DNA of 55,043 nucleotides from Sphingomonas lacusdianchii. GTDB taxonomy: Bacteria > Pseudomonadota > Alphaproteobacteria > Sphingomonadales > Sphingomonadaceae. The notes beneath the pieces are model-generated. The model searched no databases and was not told where the DNA came from. It worked only from the letters and a program-made list of their open reading frames with translations. The translations under genes and the position numbers were made by a program. Of this stretch, positions 37,401 to 45,340 are shown one piece after another (position 1 is the stretch's first letter; the number at the start of each line of letters is the position of its first letter). The stretch spans positions 1-55,043 of the forward strand of contig NZ_JAKRET010000020.1 of the NCBI RefSeq assembly GCF_022664395.1, given 5' to 3'.

Positions 37401-40400
37401 CGCATAATAGCGCAGGGGATAACCGCTCAGCCGGAACACGTCCTGACCGGCACCGCCGTCGAGCGTGTCGACGCTATCGTCCTCGCCCAGCCCTTCGAAG
37501 AAATCGTCGCCGGCCTCGCCGAACGCCTGCCCGCGCACGATGCTGAACGTGTCGTCGCCATCGCCGCCCGAGATAGTGTTCTGGCCATATTGGTCGCGGA
37601 ACCAGTCATTGCCGTCGCCGCCCGACAGGCTGTCGTCGCCCTGCCCGCCATCGATCCGGTCGCGGCCCGCGCCGCCGGTGATGGTATCGCGGCCCATGCC
37701 GCCATCGATCGTGTCATCACCGCCCAGCCCGTCGATCCGGTCGGGGCTGCCGGTGCCGTCGATATCGTCGCCGAACTGGGTGCCGGTGCGGACCACGCCG
37801 ACCGGGCCGACGCCGTTCGCGAAATTGTCATAGTTCAGCGCGGTCGCGACGACATTCTGCAACCGCGCGACCGTCTGCCACCCAAGCGTGGCGGCGGTGC
37901 CGTCGTAATCGACCTGCAACAGCGTGTCGGCACCGTCCTGCAACAGCCGCATATGGCCGGTTTCGAACGGATTGCCGCCGTCGAGCCCGGTCATGTAGTT
38001 TCCGTCGAGGCGGATGATGTCGCCACCGGTGCCGGCGGTGAAGTCGGTGATGACCGTCACCCCTGTCCCCGCCGCCGGGTAGCGCAGGTGATAGGTGTAG
38101 AAGGCATAGGTATCGCGGCCAAGGCCACCGGTCAGCGTGTTCTGGGTCGGATCGCCGCCGTCGCTATAGCCGACATAGTCAAAGTAATCGTCACCATCGC
38201 CGCCATCGATGACGTTCCGACCACCGCCATCGGAGAGGCGATCGTTGCCCGCGCCACCACTGATCGAGTCGTTTCCGAAATTGCCGTCGATCGTGTCGTC
38301 CCCGGCCCCGCCCACCAGGCTGTCATTGCCGTAAGAGCCGTCGATCGTATCGTTGCCCGCATCGCCGACGATGGTGTCGTTGCCGTTGTCGCCGTTCAGC
38401 GAGTCATTGCCCGCGCCGCCAACGATGCTGTCATTGCCGTTGCTTCCGCTCAACGTATCGTCGCCGAGGCCGCCGGTCAGCGTATCCGCGTCGTTCGATC
38501 CCGTGGCCCGATCGTCACCGTCGCTGCCCAGCAACGACTGGCCCGTGCCGTCGGTGCTCCAGCCACCGGTGAAGTTCACCGCCTGGAACGCGGCGGGCAG
38601 GACGTTCTGGAACCGGACGATCGTCGTCCACGCATTGCCGCCGCCGTCACGGTCGATCTGCAACAACGTGTCGGTACCGCCATCGGCGGTCAGGCGGAGA
38701 TGCCCGTCGGTCCATGGATTGACCGTGCCGTTATAATTCTGAAGCTGCCCGAACAGCACCGCCAGATCGAACACATCGCCATTCGCCCCAGTCGCGAAAT
38801 CGGTGATCGTCAGCTTGCCGAGGTTGGTCGAATTATACAGGACATAGCGATCCTGGCCGAGGCCGCCGGTCATCGTATTGTCGGACGCGTTGCTGCCGTC
38901 GCTATAGCCGACATAGTCGAAATAATCGTCGCCGTCGCCGCCATCGAGGACGTTCTTGCCGGCACCGTCATACAGGCGGTCATCGCCCGCCCCGCCAAGC
39001 ACCGTGTCGTTGCCATAGGATCCGTCGAGCGTATCGTTGCCGGCGTCGCCCGACAGATAATCGTCGCCATAGGAACCATCGAGCGTGTCGGCACCGTCGC
39101 CGCCGATCAGCGTATCGTTTTCGGTATCGCCATAAATCGCATCCCGGCCCTCGCCGCCGACCAGGCTGTCATTACCGGCCCCGCCGCGCAGCTGATCGTT
39201 GCCGGCATCGCCCGACAGCGTGTCGTTGCCCTGTTCGCCGTACAGCCAGTCGTCGCCATCGCCACCGGTCACGGCGTCGTGACCGCTGTTTCCGTCGATC
39301 GTGTCATTGCCGAGGCCACCGTTCAGCGTATCGCCGTCGCCGGTGCCCGCGATCACATCGTCATGGGCCGATCCGGTGATGGCGATCCCCGTCGCAGTCG
39401 GATCGTAACCCTGATCGCTGATCCGGAAATTGTCGCGGGTGAAGGTCGCACTTGCCTTGCCGGCGAAGGTGATGAGGTCGACCCAGGTCGCGCCCCCGGT
39501 GGCTCCGTTCCAGTCGACCTGCAACACCCGGTCGCTGCCGCTGACCACCAGTCGCAAATAGCCGGTCGCGAACGGATTGGTCCCGGCGACATAGCCGGTC
39601 CAATAGCTGGTAATCGATGCCAGCGAGACGATATCGCCGTCCACCCCGACCGCGAAATCGGTGATGCGGTCGGCAATGACATTGCCGGGGTTCAGCCCCT
39701 CAAGGACATAGGTGTCGCGTCCATCGCCGCCGGTGATCGTATCGACGCCGCCATTATAGCTGTAGCCGATATAGCGGAACACATCGTCGCCGGCTCCGCC
39801 CAACAGGACGTTCGCGCCGGCGGAGTCGTCGATCGTATCGTTCCCGTCGCCACCGAAGATAGTATCGTTACCGGTATGGCCGTTCAGGCTGTCATTGCCG
39901 CTGCCGCCATCGAGGCTGTCATTGCCTTCGCCGCCATACAGATTGTCCCTACCCGCGCCGCCGATCAGCGTGTCGAGACCCACCCCACCGTCGAGATAAT
40001 CATTGCCCGTGCCGCCGGACAGGAGGTCGTTGTCAGCCTCGCCATAAAGGGCGTCATCATCCTCGCCGCCGTCGAGCGTGTCGTTGCCGATGCCGCCGAA
40101 CAACTGGTCGTTGCGCTCGCCGCCGCTGATCGAGTCCGCGCCTTCGTTGCCGTAGAGCGTGTCGTCGCCATAGGCGCCGTTGATCGTGTCGTTGCCGGCC
40201 AGCCCCGAATAATTGTCGCGGCCTGCGCCGGTGAAGCTGTCGGCGCCGGTCGTGCCGCTTTGCACCGCATAGACGCCGGTCGAGCGCAGGTCGGGGGTGA
40301 AATTGTCGGGCGTCAGCGCGGTTGCGGTGACGTTCTTCAGCAGCAGATATTGCTGGAAATTGTCGCCGCCGCCATTCTGGTCGAAATCGATCGCGGTATC

Positions 40401-43400
40401 GCTGCCGACCTGGCGCAACCGCATCCAGCCACCCGAGATCAGCTTGGTCGCATCCATACCGGTGCCGCCACCCAGCGACAGCCCGGCTTGATCGAGGACG
40501 ATCAGGTCGCCGCCACTGCCGGTGGCGAAATCGGTGATCGTGCTGACGATTGGGGCCTGGTTGAACAGGTAATAGAGATTGTAGCGGTCGCGCCCGGTGC
40601 CGCCGCTATAGCTGTCATTGCCCTGAGAATGGCCGACATAGTCGAACCGGTCGTCGCCGGCGCCGCCGCTGAAACTATCCGCGCCGTAATAGTCGCCGAA
40701 ACTGTCGTCACCGTCGCCGCCGACGAAGCTGTCGTCGCCATAGGAATAACCGAAGCTGTCATCCCCGGCCCCGCCGTCGAAGGTGTCGTTACCCTGTTCG
40801 TAGCTGCTGAAGGTGTCGTCGCCATCACCGCCCGACAAGCTGTCATTGCCATTCTGCCCGACCAGCGTGTCGTTGCCCGCCCCGCCGAGCAGCGTGTCGT
40901 TGCCCTCGCCACCGTCGAGATAGTCGTTGCCGCTGCCGCCATCGATGCTGTCATTGCCGTTGCCGCCATAGAGCGAATCCTCCCCACCCAACCCGGAAAG
41001 GGTGTCGCCCATCGGCGTCCCCTCGATCCGCTGGTTGTTGGCGTCACCGGTCAGCGTCGCGCCGGCAAAGCCCGGACGGAACCACGCCGTGAAATTATCG
41101 GCGGTGAAGGCCGACGGGTTCGTCACCCCTTCGAACCGGGCGATCGTCCGCCATGCATAGCCGGTGCCGCTGGCGTCGTTGTCGACCTGTAGCACGACCG
41201 CGCCATTGTCGGTCGTGAAGCGCAGATAGCCGGCGGCGAACGGATTGGTCGACGGGTCCCAGTTGTAGAAATAACCGGTGTCGATCTGCAGCCGGTCGCC
41301 CCCCGCCCCGGTCGCGAAATCGGTGATGACGGTCATTCCCGCAACCGTCGTCGGATAGGCCGAGAGGAGATAGGTATCGCGCCCGGCCCCGCCGGTCACC
41401 GTATCGGACGATCCATAGCCATATTCGCTATTGAACGTGTCGTCGCCGTCGCCCAGATCGACCGTCGCATTGCCGGCATAGCTGTAATAGCCGCCCTGCA
41501 CGCTGTCGTTGCCAGCGCCCGCCACGACCGTATCGTTGCCGAAATAGGCGATGATCGTGTCGTCGCCATCGCCGCCGATCAGGCTGTCGTCGCCCTGACC
41601 GCCATCGACATAGTCGTTGCCGGCATCGCCCGACAGCGTGTCGTTGCCGCCTTCGCCATACAGCCGGTCGTCGCCGGTGCCACCCTCGACATCGTCGTCG
41701 CCTTCATTGCCGTTAAGCGAATCATTGCCGTCGCCGCCCAGCAGCGCGTCGTTCTGATAGCCGCCATAGAGGTAATCGTCGCCGGTGCCGCCATCGATGC
41801 TGTCCGCGCCGGACCCGCCGTTCAGCGTGTCGTTGCCGCCCAGCCCGGTGATGGTATCGCCGTCGTTGGTGCCGTTGATCTCCTGCGCCAGCGCGCTGCC
41901 GCTCAGCACCAGTCCCTGCGCATTGGGGGCGAAGCCCAGCGTGAAATTGTCGCGCGTAAAGGCTGCGGGCGCGATCCCTTCGAAGGTCAGCCAGGTCGCC
42001 CAGCTATTGCCGCCGCCATCCTGGTCGATCTGGAGCAGCGTGTTGCTGCCGCTCGCGACCAGTCGCAGATGCCCGGTCGTGAACGGGTTCGCGCCGGTGG
42101 CGAGGCCCGAGAAGTTCCAATAGCCATCGATGACGTCGCCACCCGCGCCGCCTTCGAACCCGGCGATCGTGTCGGCGCCCTGATTGGCATAGTAATAATA
42201 GGTGTGGAACGTGTCGCGCCCCGCCCCGCCGACGAAGCGGTCCGCGCCGGCGCCATAGCCGACATAGTCGAACCGGTCGTCGCCATCGCCGCCGACCAGC
42301 GTGTTGTTGCCTTCTACATCGTAGAAATAGTCGTTGCCGGCACCGCCCAGCAGGCTGTCATTGCCGGCATTGCCATACAGCGTGTCGTTGCCGTCGCCGC
42401 CCGACAGCGTGTCGTTGCCGCCGCCGCCGTTCAGCGTGTCGTTGCCCGCCCCGCCGTCGAGGCTGTCATTGCCCAGATCGCCGTTCAGCACGTCATCGCC
42501 GACGCCGCCCGACAGGGTATCGGCGACCAGCGACCCGTTCAGCACGTCGCGCCCTTCGCCGCCGGTCAGGACATAGCCCTTGTCGGCGGGCGCATAGCCG
42601 ATGAAGTTGGCGGCGGTCAGCGCGCTGGCGGTCACGCCGTTCAGTTGCAGCACCGATACCCAGCCAAAGCCGGTGCCCGCCCCGTCGCGATCATATTGGA
42701 GCAGCGTGTTGCCGCCCGATTGGAGCAGCCGCAGATAGCCGGTCGCGAACGGATTGGTGCTCGAATCCCAACCCGACAGATAATAGGTGACGTCGTTCAG
42801 GTTGATGACGTCGCGGTTCTCGCCGCTGCCGACGGTGAAATCGGTGACGATGTCGGTATGCTGGTTCGCGCCATAGGCATACAGACCCCAGCCATCGAGG
42901 GTCAGCGTGTCGTTGCCCGCGCCCAGCGTGATCGTGTCCGCACCGCCCGCCTCGGCCCGGCCGGTACCGACATAGCGGATCTCGTCATCGCCCGCGCCGG
43001 CATTGATGACGTTCGCGCCGGCATTATCCTCGAAGATATCGTCGCCGCCGCCGCCGATCAGCGTGTCGTTGCCGACCCCGCCAAGGATGGAATCGCGTCC
43101 GTCGCCGCCATCGATCGAGTCGTTGCCATACCCGCCGATCAGCGTATCGGCCATCGATCCGCCGCGGATCGTGTCGTTGCCGCCACCGCCGTCGATCCGG
43201 TCGGCAAAGGCCCCGCCGTCGATCACATCGTTGGAATCGGTGCCGGTCAGCGTGTCGGCGAGCGGAGTGCCGGTGATCGTCTCGCCCACCCCGGTCGGGC
43301 TCCAGCTCGGCGCGAAATTGCTCGCCATCAGCGCGGTGGCGGTGACGTTCTTGAGCACCAGCAGCGTCTTGATGCTATGCGCGGTGCCACTGGCGTCGAT

Positions 43401-43940
43401 ATCGACGCGGATCAGCGTATCGCTGCCTGACTGCACCGCCGACAGGAACCCGGTGAGGAACGGATTGCTGCCCGCGCTATAGCCGATCAGGTCGTTGACG
43501 ACTTCGGACAGGTCGATGACGTCGCCCGACACGCCGGTGGTGAAGTCGGTGACGGTGTCGGCGAGGAAGCTCAACGGGAAATTGCGCACGCCATAGCCGT
43601 CGACGCGCAGCGTGTCGCGACCTGCGCCGGTGGTGATCGTGTCGGCGCCACCGGTGCTGCCGCCATCCATATAGCCGACGCCGTTGAAGGTATCGTTGCC
43701 GGCCCCGCCATCGAGCACGTTGCTGCCGCGATAATCCTCGATCCAGTCGTCGCCCAAGCCGCCGCGTACGGTGTCGTTGCCGTCATTGCCGTATAGCACG
43801 TCGCTGCCGTCGCCGCCGTCGATGCTGTCGTTCCCGGCATTGCCGTACAGCGTGTCGTTGCCGCCATTGCCGGCGATACTGTCGTCCGAGGAGGTACCGG
43901 AATAATTGTCGCCACCGGTGGTGCCGCTATAGTTCGCCAT
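28113..43940 (-). CDS. Giant RTX calcium-binding protein, type I secreted (adhesin-like)
   Basis: I start at ATG 43940 (MANYSGTTGGDNYSGTSS, about 5,275 residues). It follows GGGGGATGGCAG, and the predicted promoter at 44014-44042 rules out the longer frame to 44042. The protein consists almost wholly of GGxGxDxLx calcium-binding nonapeptides interrupted by repeated globular modules: nine of one type (about 37.1-43.7 kb), seven of a second (30.4-36.5 kb) and six of a third (28.5-30.3 kb). The last 110 residues resemble the serralysin/RTX export domain (FVFTKVSDFGTADLLDRITD) and end in the hydrophobic DFVL expected of a type I secretion signal. No catalytic domain was recognised. It is very probably a surface or matrix protein that stiffens with calcium. 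No ABC/HlyD/TolC export genes are adjacent. Confidence 0.93.
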   Translation of the reverse strand: MANYSGTTGGDNYSGTSSDDSIAGNGGNDTLYGNAGNDSIDGGDGSDVLYGNDGNDTVRGGLGDDWIEDYRGSNVLDGGAGNDTFNGVGYMDGGSTGGADTITTGAGRDTLRVDGYGVRNFPLSFLADTVTDFTTGVSGDVIDLSEVVNDLIGYSAGSNPFLTGFLSAVQSGSDTLIRVDIDASGTAHSIKTLLVLKNVTATALMASNFAPSWSPTGVGETITGTPLADTLTGTDSNDVIDGGAFADRIDGGGGNDTIRGGSMADTLIGGYGNDSIDGGDGRDSILGGVGNDTLIGGGGDDIFEDNAGANVINAGAGDDEIRYVGTGRAEAGGADTITLGAGNDTLTLDGWGLYAYGANQHTDIVTDFTVGSGENRDVINLNDVTYYLSGWDSSTNPFATGYLRLLQSGGNTLLQYDRDGAGTGFGWVSVLQLNGVTASALTAANFIGYAPADKGYVLTGGEGRDVLNGSLVADTLSGGVGDDVLNGDLGNDSLDGGAGNDTLNGGGGNDTLSGGDGNDTLYGNAGNDSLLGGAGNDYFYDVEGNNTLVGGDGDDRFDYVGYGAGADRFVGGAGRDTFHTYYYYANQGADTIAGFEGGAGGDVIDGYWNFSGLATGANPFTTGHLRLVASGSNTLLQIDQDGGGNSWATWLTFEGIAPAAFTRDNFTLGFAPNAQGLVLSGSALAQEINGTNDGDTITGLGGNDTLNGGSGADSIDGGTGDDYLYGGYQNDALLGGDGNDSLNGNEGDDDVEGGTGDDRLYGEGGNDTLSGDAGNDYVDGGQGDDSLIGGDGDDTIIAYFGNDTVVAGAGNDSVQGGYYSYAGNATVDLGDGDDTFNSEYGYGSSDTVTGGAGRDTYLLSAYPTTVAGMTVITDFATGAGGDRLQIDTGYFYNWDPSTNPFAAGYLRFTTDNGAVVLQVDNDASGTGYAWRTIARFEGVTNPSAFTADNFTAWFRPGFAGATLTGDANNQRIEGTPMGDTLSGLGGEDSLYGGNGNDSIDGGSGNDYLDGGEGNDTLLGGAGNDTLVGQNGNDSLSGGDGDDTFSSYEQGNDTFDGGAGDDSFGYSYGDDSFVGGDGDDSFGDYYGADSFSGGAGDDRFDYVGHSQGNDSYSGGTGRDRYNLYYLFNQAPIVSTITDFATGSGGDLIVLDQAGLSLGGGTGMDATKLISGGWMRLRQVGSDTAIDFDQNGGGDNFQQYLLLKNVTATALTPDNFTPDLRSTGVYAVQSGTTGADSFTGAGRDNYSGLAGNDTINGAYGDDTLYGNEGADSISGGERNDQLFGGIGNDTLDGGEDDDALYGEADNDLLSGGTGNDYLDGGVGLDTLIGGAGRDNLYGGEGNDSLDGGSGNDSLNGHTGNDTIFGGDGNDTIDDSAGANVLLGGAGDDVFRYIGYSYNGGVDTITGGDGRDTYVLEGLNPGNVIADRITDFAVGVDGDIVSLASITSYWTGYVAGTNPFATGYLRLVVSGSDRVLQVDWNGATGGATWVDLITFAGKASATFTRDNFRISDQGYDPTATGIAITGSAHDDVIAGTGDGDTLNGGLGNDTIDGNSGHDAVTGGDGDDWLYGEQGNDTLSGDAGNDQLRGGAGNDSLVGGEGRDAIYGDTENDTLIGGDGADTLDGSYGDDYLSGDAGNDTLDGSYGNDTVLGGAGDDRLYDGAGKNVLDGGDGDDYFDYVGYSDGSNASDNTMTGGLGQDRYVLYNSTNLGKLTITDFATGANGDVFDLAVLFGQLQNYNGTVNPWTDGHLRLTADGGTDTLLQIDRDGGGNAWTTIVRFQNVLPAAFQAVNFTGGWSTDGTGQSLLGSDGDDRATGSNDADTLTGGLGDDTLSGSNGNDSIVGGAGNDSLNGDNGNDTIVGDAGNDTIDGSYGNDSLVGGAGDDTIDGNFGNDSISGGAGNDRLSDGGGRNVIDGGDGDDYFDYVGYSDGGDPTQNTLTGGLGRDTYAFYTYHLRYPAAGTGVTVITDFTAGTGGDIIRLDGNYMTGLDGGNPFETGHMRLLQDGADTLLQVDYDGTAATLGWQTVARLQNVVATALNYDNFANGVGPVGVVRTGTQFGDDIDGTGSPDRIDGLGGDDTIDGGMGRDTITGGAGRDRIDGGQGDDSLSGGDGNDWFRDQYGQNTISGGDGDDTFSIVRGQAFGEAGDDFFEGLGEDDSVDTLDGGAGQDVFRLSGYPLRYYAGTTADVIQNFTAGAGGDVLDVSNVMAYFSNYTAGQNPFLTGHMRLLGAAGELFLQADFDAAGTSSGWKTIAILRNMDTSISEELTLYNFTPSISPSGIGLLIQGSEAADSLPGSNSNDTIEGLGGNDTIDGNGGDDSVSGGAGDDRIEGDTGNDTLLGDAGNDTITDLYGTNRIDGGAGNDYLSGTGTLLGGADNDQLYGSGSLDGGDGNDAIALYSGTAAGGTGNDTLDASSAGAGVQMTGDAGNDSLRGSALADRLDGGADSDTIDGGAGADTLLGGAGDDILFAGAGADSVDGGSGSDVVRVAGRMADFSITAGANGTTILTDLRSGSPLGTDTLSGVELLQFDDDEYALVSTPGIFWQDSAGIDDRIPNATITSANLAGDDTLYGNSGFDIIDAGFGNDSVRGGVGNDVLYGQSGRDTLEGGEGNDTLWGGTGQDVLDGGDDADWLYGEGGSDTLRGSTGNDRLEDSLGSNRLSGDAGDDTLIGTGTLEGGIGNDALSGSGLLDGGVGNDNMSGDGTLIGGDGVDTLSGSGTLLGGIGNDAIGIVSGIAYGEAGNDTLSTAYPWSGPVTMDGGAGDDRLIGFYGTRETLLGGDGADTLSGGRGGGITIDNDSLDGGAGNDTLDGGDGDDTIVGGGDYDVALYSGTRAFASVIRDGNGGYIVADNREGRGVDGTDQVRGITTLRFTDLDFDVTAANTGIVVAGTTAGDRLTGTAFDDSITGGDGNDSIDGAAGNDRIVAGTGADSVAVSAGNDVVYGEAGSDTIDGGIGADWIDGGADGDSIAGGDGNDTIVQSAGADTIDGGAGDDRITDYADNGNILSGGEGNDTIGGNGTLLGGLGNDSITGSGVLDGEGGNDTLSGSGLVRGGDGNDVVYVSSGSGQGNDGNDTLSGYYATDLLLDGGSGADSITGGSGSDTLLGGAGDDTIWAGGGADTVYGGSGFDKLVYNGRRSDYSIVNNSDGSITVQDLRSGSPNGTDRVYGVELLQFDSGDEQTLPGSNVGLVLTGTAFDDILIGDSGNDTITGLAGNDRLGGDDGNDIIDAGAGNDVLTGDSGSDTLTGGTGNDYIDGGTGTDSISSGDGNDTVYGGLGDDTIDAGADADLVEDYGGLNRILGGTGNDTLNGNGSLYGGDNDDRLYGTGLLSGDAGNDSLTGFGTLDGGTGADLLLVGTGGTGTGGAGNDTLSGWSPSGIDGAQTLDGGADNDAIYGNWGADSLIGGTGNDWLSGGDASDTLVGGDGEDTASFEIARETASVVRDGNGGYFVVDNRRNLGTDRLSGIERASFTNAAFALSATTAGMVFTGSAGNDTLTGTELDDSISGAGLPAGVTAPANGIDDPDQDKGDDRLFGLGGNDRIFGGRGADLIDGGVGYDVLDGGADNDTLLGGSDDDQLFGGAGNDSLDGGLGNDTIDAGSGNDRADGGEGDDVITGGGGTDELIGGTGRDTLSGDGSLSGGDGDDVLSGSGQLLGEAGNDTIWIGSGNALGGDGNDAITGYGMLRGEAGNDVLGVYTGAVGYGDAGNDTLYGTAPGGIDGAQTLDGGEGDDAIYGNYGEDSLLGGGGADFISGGAGNDYIDGGSGGDFLAGNGGNDTIDGGGSGALTPDIVRYYGNRNDFTVTESNGVVTVTDNRPGSPEGTDTLTNVRVLRFDDADYIAKANPGVYLRGGSGNDTIGDITTGSSSGVVNVINPSGPRFAGSGDDTLEGQGGNDSIRGLAGEDSILAGAGNDSIDGGTEADRIYGEAGDDLLDGGDDDDLVVGGTGNDSILGGIGEDILAGGDLTITQPVDPVTGLPMGGPVLSVETIGGGNDTLRGGGDDDSIYGGSGLDSLFGDAGNDLIYGGMDADTIDGGTGDDALYGEDGNDILTGGSGIDTLSGGADNDVLSAFGVLSGDAGNDTLSGGGTLSGGDGADILTAGSGNDLLDGGEGDDTLTAGDGSDTLIGGAGTDRAIIGGVRANFTVAAGDGGLYVIDNRGGGGTDFLTGMETIQFADVTQGAVGGSVLHGDDGANALTGTALDDYILGESGNDTLIGAVGNDRIFGYNDDDSIAGGAGYDALFAGAGNDTVDGGDDDDLIDGFDGADSLIGGAGNDTVTGGFGNDTIDGGIGNDLLNGDANHDSLLGGAGNDTLGGGSGDDTLDGGADNDVLSDNDGANRMDGGAGNDTLSGTGTLLGGLGNDQLSGWAGAWLDGGAGDDTIGGSGANLYGGDGNDRITGSSGADTLTGGDDGGADTLEAGGGNDVLLGGGGDDRLVGGGGNDRIDGGNGYDIAVYSSVRADYTITQESPGVFRVVDNRGGLGPDGDDTITGVELLRFTDQDLVPSDGNTGIVYDGNDAPDNRVGGEGDDTLRGFGGNDTLDGGPGGNDSLDGGNGNDVLIGGTGNDILDGGDGIDTMTGGTGNDLYRVEDAADVIVEAAGGGIDTVKADLPGGSVATISTYSIASLTNVENLTYTGGLRFVGTGNALANVITGGALADTLSGGAGNDTLIGGTGADSMIGGTGDDTYEVDLSTDIVVESSGGGTDTVRTALGSLTIASFANVENLVYTGTASFVGTGNASSNRMTGGAGHDTLSGGSGNDTLDGGAGVDRLEGGAGNDTYVVDTTTDTLVELSGGGTDTIVTGLSSWTLALYFEAVTYTGTAAFTGTGNASANTLTAGSGKDTLRGGAGDDNLIGGAGNDSLVGEGDDDTLDGGAGDDTLEGGLGDDVYVLDGNDVLVEAANAGRDTVRTARSSYTLAANFENVVFTGTGAFTGTGNELANALTGGSGNDLLYGLVGNDTLNGGGGADTMDGGVGNDTYYVDNVADVIVEAVGGGTDTVVTSLASFTLAANFESLSYNGTTGFTGIGNDVANALTGGKYADSLTGGAGNDTLSGGVGADTMTGGTGDDSYVVDNAGDVIVEAAGEGTDTVTTSLLSYTLGANVEKLVYSSSKAFTGIGNTLSNTITTGSGADLLQGLDGNDTLSSGSGNDTLEGGAGSDVLTGSTGGDVMTGGTGADRFVFTKVSDFGTADLLDRITDFVAADGDRIDLAAIDPSSASGNQAFTFIGTAAFTTTTHTTFELRYQAAADGYLLVQGDSNRDGVADFAFLVYATSLSAGDFVL
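28560..30260 (-). repeat. RTX module type C, six copies
   Basis: Each unit has a DTYVVDNxxDVIVE-like strand, a GGGTDTVxTSL turn, and an NVENLxYTGxxxFxGTGN ending, followed by RTX nonapeptides. Units recur roughly every 200-300 bases. Confidence 0.7.
30400..36500 (-). repeat. RTX module type B, seven copies
   Basis: Each unit reads like RxDYTIT, a turn, VxDNRxGSPxGTD, then GVELLxFxD. Copies lie near 36.4, 35.4, 34.5, 33.6, 32.5, 31.5 and 30.5 kb, so the period is about 1 kb, with variable blocks of nonapeptides between. Confidence 0.7.
37100..43700 (-). repeat. RTX module type A, nine copies
   Basis: Each unit has VITDFxTGxGGD, then xNPFxTGxLRL, a DTLLQVDxDG strand and an NVxATALTxxNF ending. 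The NPF landmarks fall near 43.46, 42.75, 42.08, 41.24, 39.57, 37.97 and 37.29 kb; NPW replaces NPF near 38.72, and the copy near 40.4 kb lacks it. The period is 0.66-0.86 kb. Confidence 0.72.
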
Positions 43941-44013
43941 CTGCCATCCCCCACGTCCGACGGCATGCCCCCTGCCATCGCCTTCACCCGACCCATTGCC
44001 GGAAACGCGCGAC

Positions 44014-44042
44014 ATAATGGTTACTTGAATGTAAATTCTCAA
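44014..44042 (-). promoter_or_regulatory. Predicted sigma70-type promoter of the RTX gene
   Basis: The minus strand reads TTGAGA, 17 bases, CATTAT. Transcription would begin near 44007, leaving a leader of about 65 bases before ATG 43940. Confidence 0.5.
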
Positions 44043-44058
44043 TAACTTTAACTGTCTA

Positions 44059-44087
44059 TTGACAGGACATTATTCGTTTATTTGCAT
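44059..44087 (+). promoter_or_regulatory. Possible promoter of the glycosyltransferase gene
   Basis: A perfect TTGACA at 44059-44064 stands 17 bases before a poor TTGCAT. TTGACA overlaps a small CTGTC/GACAG palindrome, which might be an operator between the divergent genes. Confidence 0.35.
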
Positions 44088-44104
44088 CTACCCCAAATGG
44101 AGTA

Positions 44105-45340
44105 TTGTGGTTGGACATATTGTTCGTTCACCAGAACATGCCGGCGCAGTTCAAACATCTTGCCCCGGCACTGGCGGCATCGGGAAAACATCGCGTCGTC
44201 TTCGTAACCCGCGGGAAAGGCGTCGATATTCCCGGCGTCCGCTGCGTCGGGTACGAAGCGCCACGTCCGGCCAATCCGACCACCCATCACTATGTCCGCC
44301 TGTACGAAGCCAGCGTCCGCTATGGACAGCAGGTCGCGCGGACGCTGCTCCGGCTCAAACGCGAAGGATTCGTGCCGACGATCGTGATCGGCCATCCGGG
44401 CTGGGGCGAGATGATGTTCGTGCGCGACGTGTTTCCGCGTGCGGTGATCCTCAGCTATGCCGAATTCTATTATCATGGCGCCGGTGCCGATGTCGGCTTC
44501 GATCCGGCGCAGCCCGCCGATCTCGACACCGTATGTCGCACGCGGGCGCGCAACGCGCATCTGCTGCTCAGCCTCGACATGGCCGATGCCGGCATCGCGC
44601 CGACCGAATGGCAGCGCAGCCGCCATCCCGCCATCTACCAGCCCCGCATCCGCACCATCTTCGACGGGGTCGAGACCGATGTGGTGAAGCCCGATCCGGC
44701 GGCGCGCTTCCGCCTGCCCGACGGGCGGACGCTGTCGCGGCAGGACGAGGTCATCACCTATGTCGCGCGCAACCTAGAGCCCTATCGCGGCTATCCGTCG
44801 TTCATCCGCGCGCTGCCCGCGATCCTCGCCGCCCGGCCCAATGCGCAGGTCGTCATCACCGGCGGCGATCAGGTCAGCTATGGCGCCCCCGCCCCCGAAG
44901 GGCGGTCGTGGCGCGAGCAGATGGAGCTGGAGGTGCCGCTGACCACCGGCCCCTATGCCGACCGGGTCCATTTCACCGGCAAGCTGTCCTATGCGAACTA
45001 TCTGTCGCTGCTGCGCGTCTCCAGCGTCCACACCTATCTGACCGTGCCGTTCGTGCTGTCCTGGTCGTTTATCGAAGCGATGGCGACCGGCTGCGTCATG
45101 GTCGCATCGGACACCGCGCCGGTGCTCGAATTCCTCGAACCCGGCATCAACGGCCATCTGGTCCCCTTCCACGACCCCGCCGCCATCGCCGACCGGATCA
45201 TCGGGGTGCTCACCGATCGCGGCGATCACCTGCGGCTGCGCAAGGCGGCACGGGCGACCGCCATCGGCCGCTGCGCGCTGTCGGTCTGCCTGCCGCGCCA
45301 GATGCAGCTGGTTGAGCAGCTGACCGGGGTGTCGGTGTAG
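44105..45340 (+). CDS. GT4-family glycosyltransferase
   Basis: There is no ATG at the expected start; TTG codons at 44105 and 44111 both follow GGAG at 44098-44101. The 411-residue product opens DILFVHQNMPAQFKHLAPAL, a GT4 N-terminal strand. The donor-binding C-terminal half shows VITYVARNLEPYRGYPSFI and SWSFIEAMATGCVMVASD, the usual E-x7-E-type region. GT4 enzymes transfer sugars from nucleotide donors with retention, often in exopolysaccharide or glycoprotein assembly. Its position divergent from the giant RTX gene makes glycosylation of that protein or of a matrix polysaccharide conceivable, but this is inference. Confidence 0.85.
   Translation: MWLDILFVHQNMPAQFKHLAPALAASGKHRVVFVTRGKGVDIPGVRCVGYEAPRPANPTTHHYVRLYEASVRYGQQVARTLLRLKREGFVPTIVIGHPGWGEMMFVRDVFPRAVILSYAEFYYHGAGADVGFDPAQPADLDTVCRTRARNAHLLLSLDMADAGIAPTEWQRSRHPAIYQPRIRTIFDGVETDVVKPDPAARFRLPDGRTLSRQDEVITYVARNLEPYRGYPSFIRALPAILAARPNAQVVITGGDQVSYGAPAPEGRSWREQMELEVPLTTGPYADRVHFTGKLSYANYLSLLRVSSVHTYLTVPFVLSWSFIEAMATGCVMVASDTAPVLEFLEPGINGHLVPFHDPAAIADRIIGVLTDRGDHLRLRKAARATAIGRCALSVCLPRQMQLVEQLTGVSV

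Noticed and set aside
28113..43940. Dense short-period repetition resembling a CRISPR or satellite array
   Set aside because: The periodicity is the 27-base RTX nonapeptide coding unit in an open frame, without constant repeats or unique spacers.
43941..44042. N-terminal extension of the RTX protein by 34 residues
   Set aside because: It overlaps the predicted -10 and -35 elements, has no ribosome site, and the ATG at 43940 has one.
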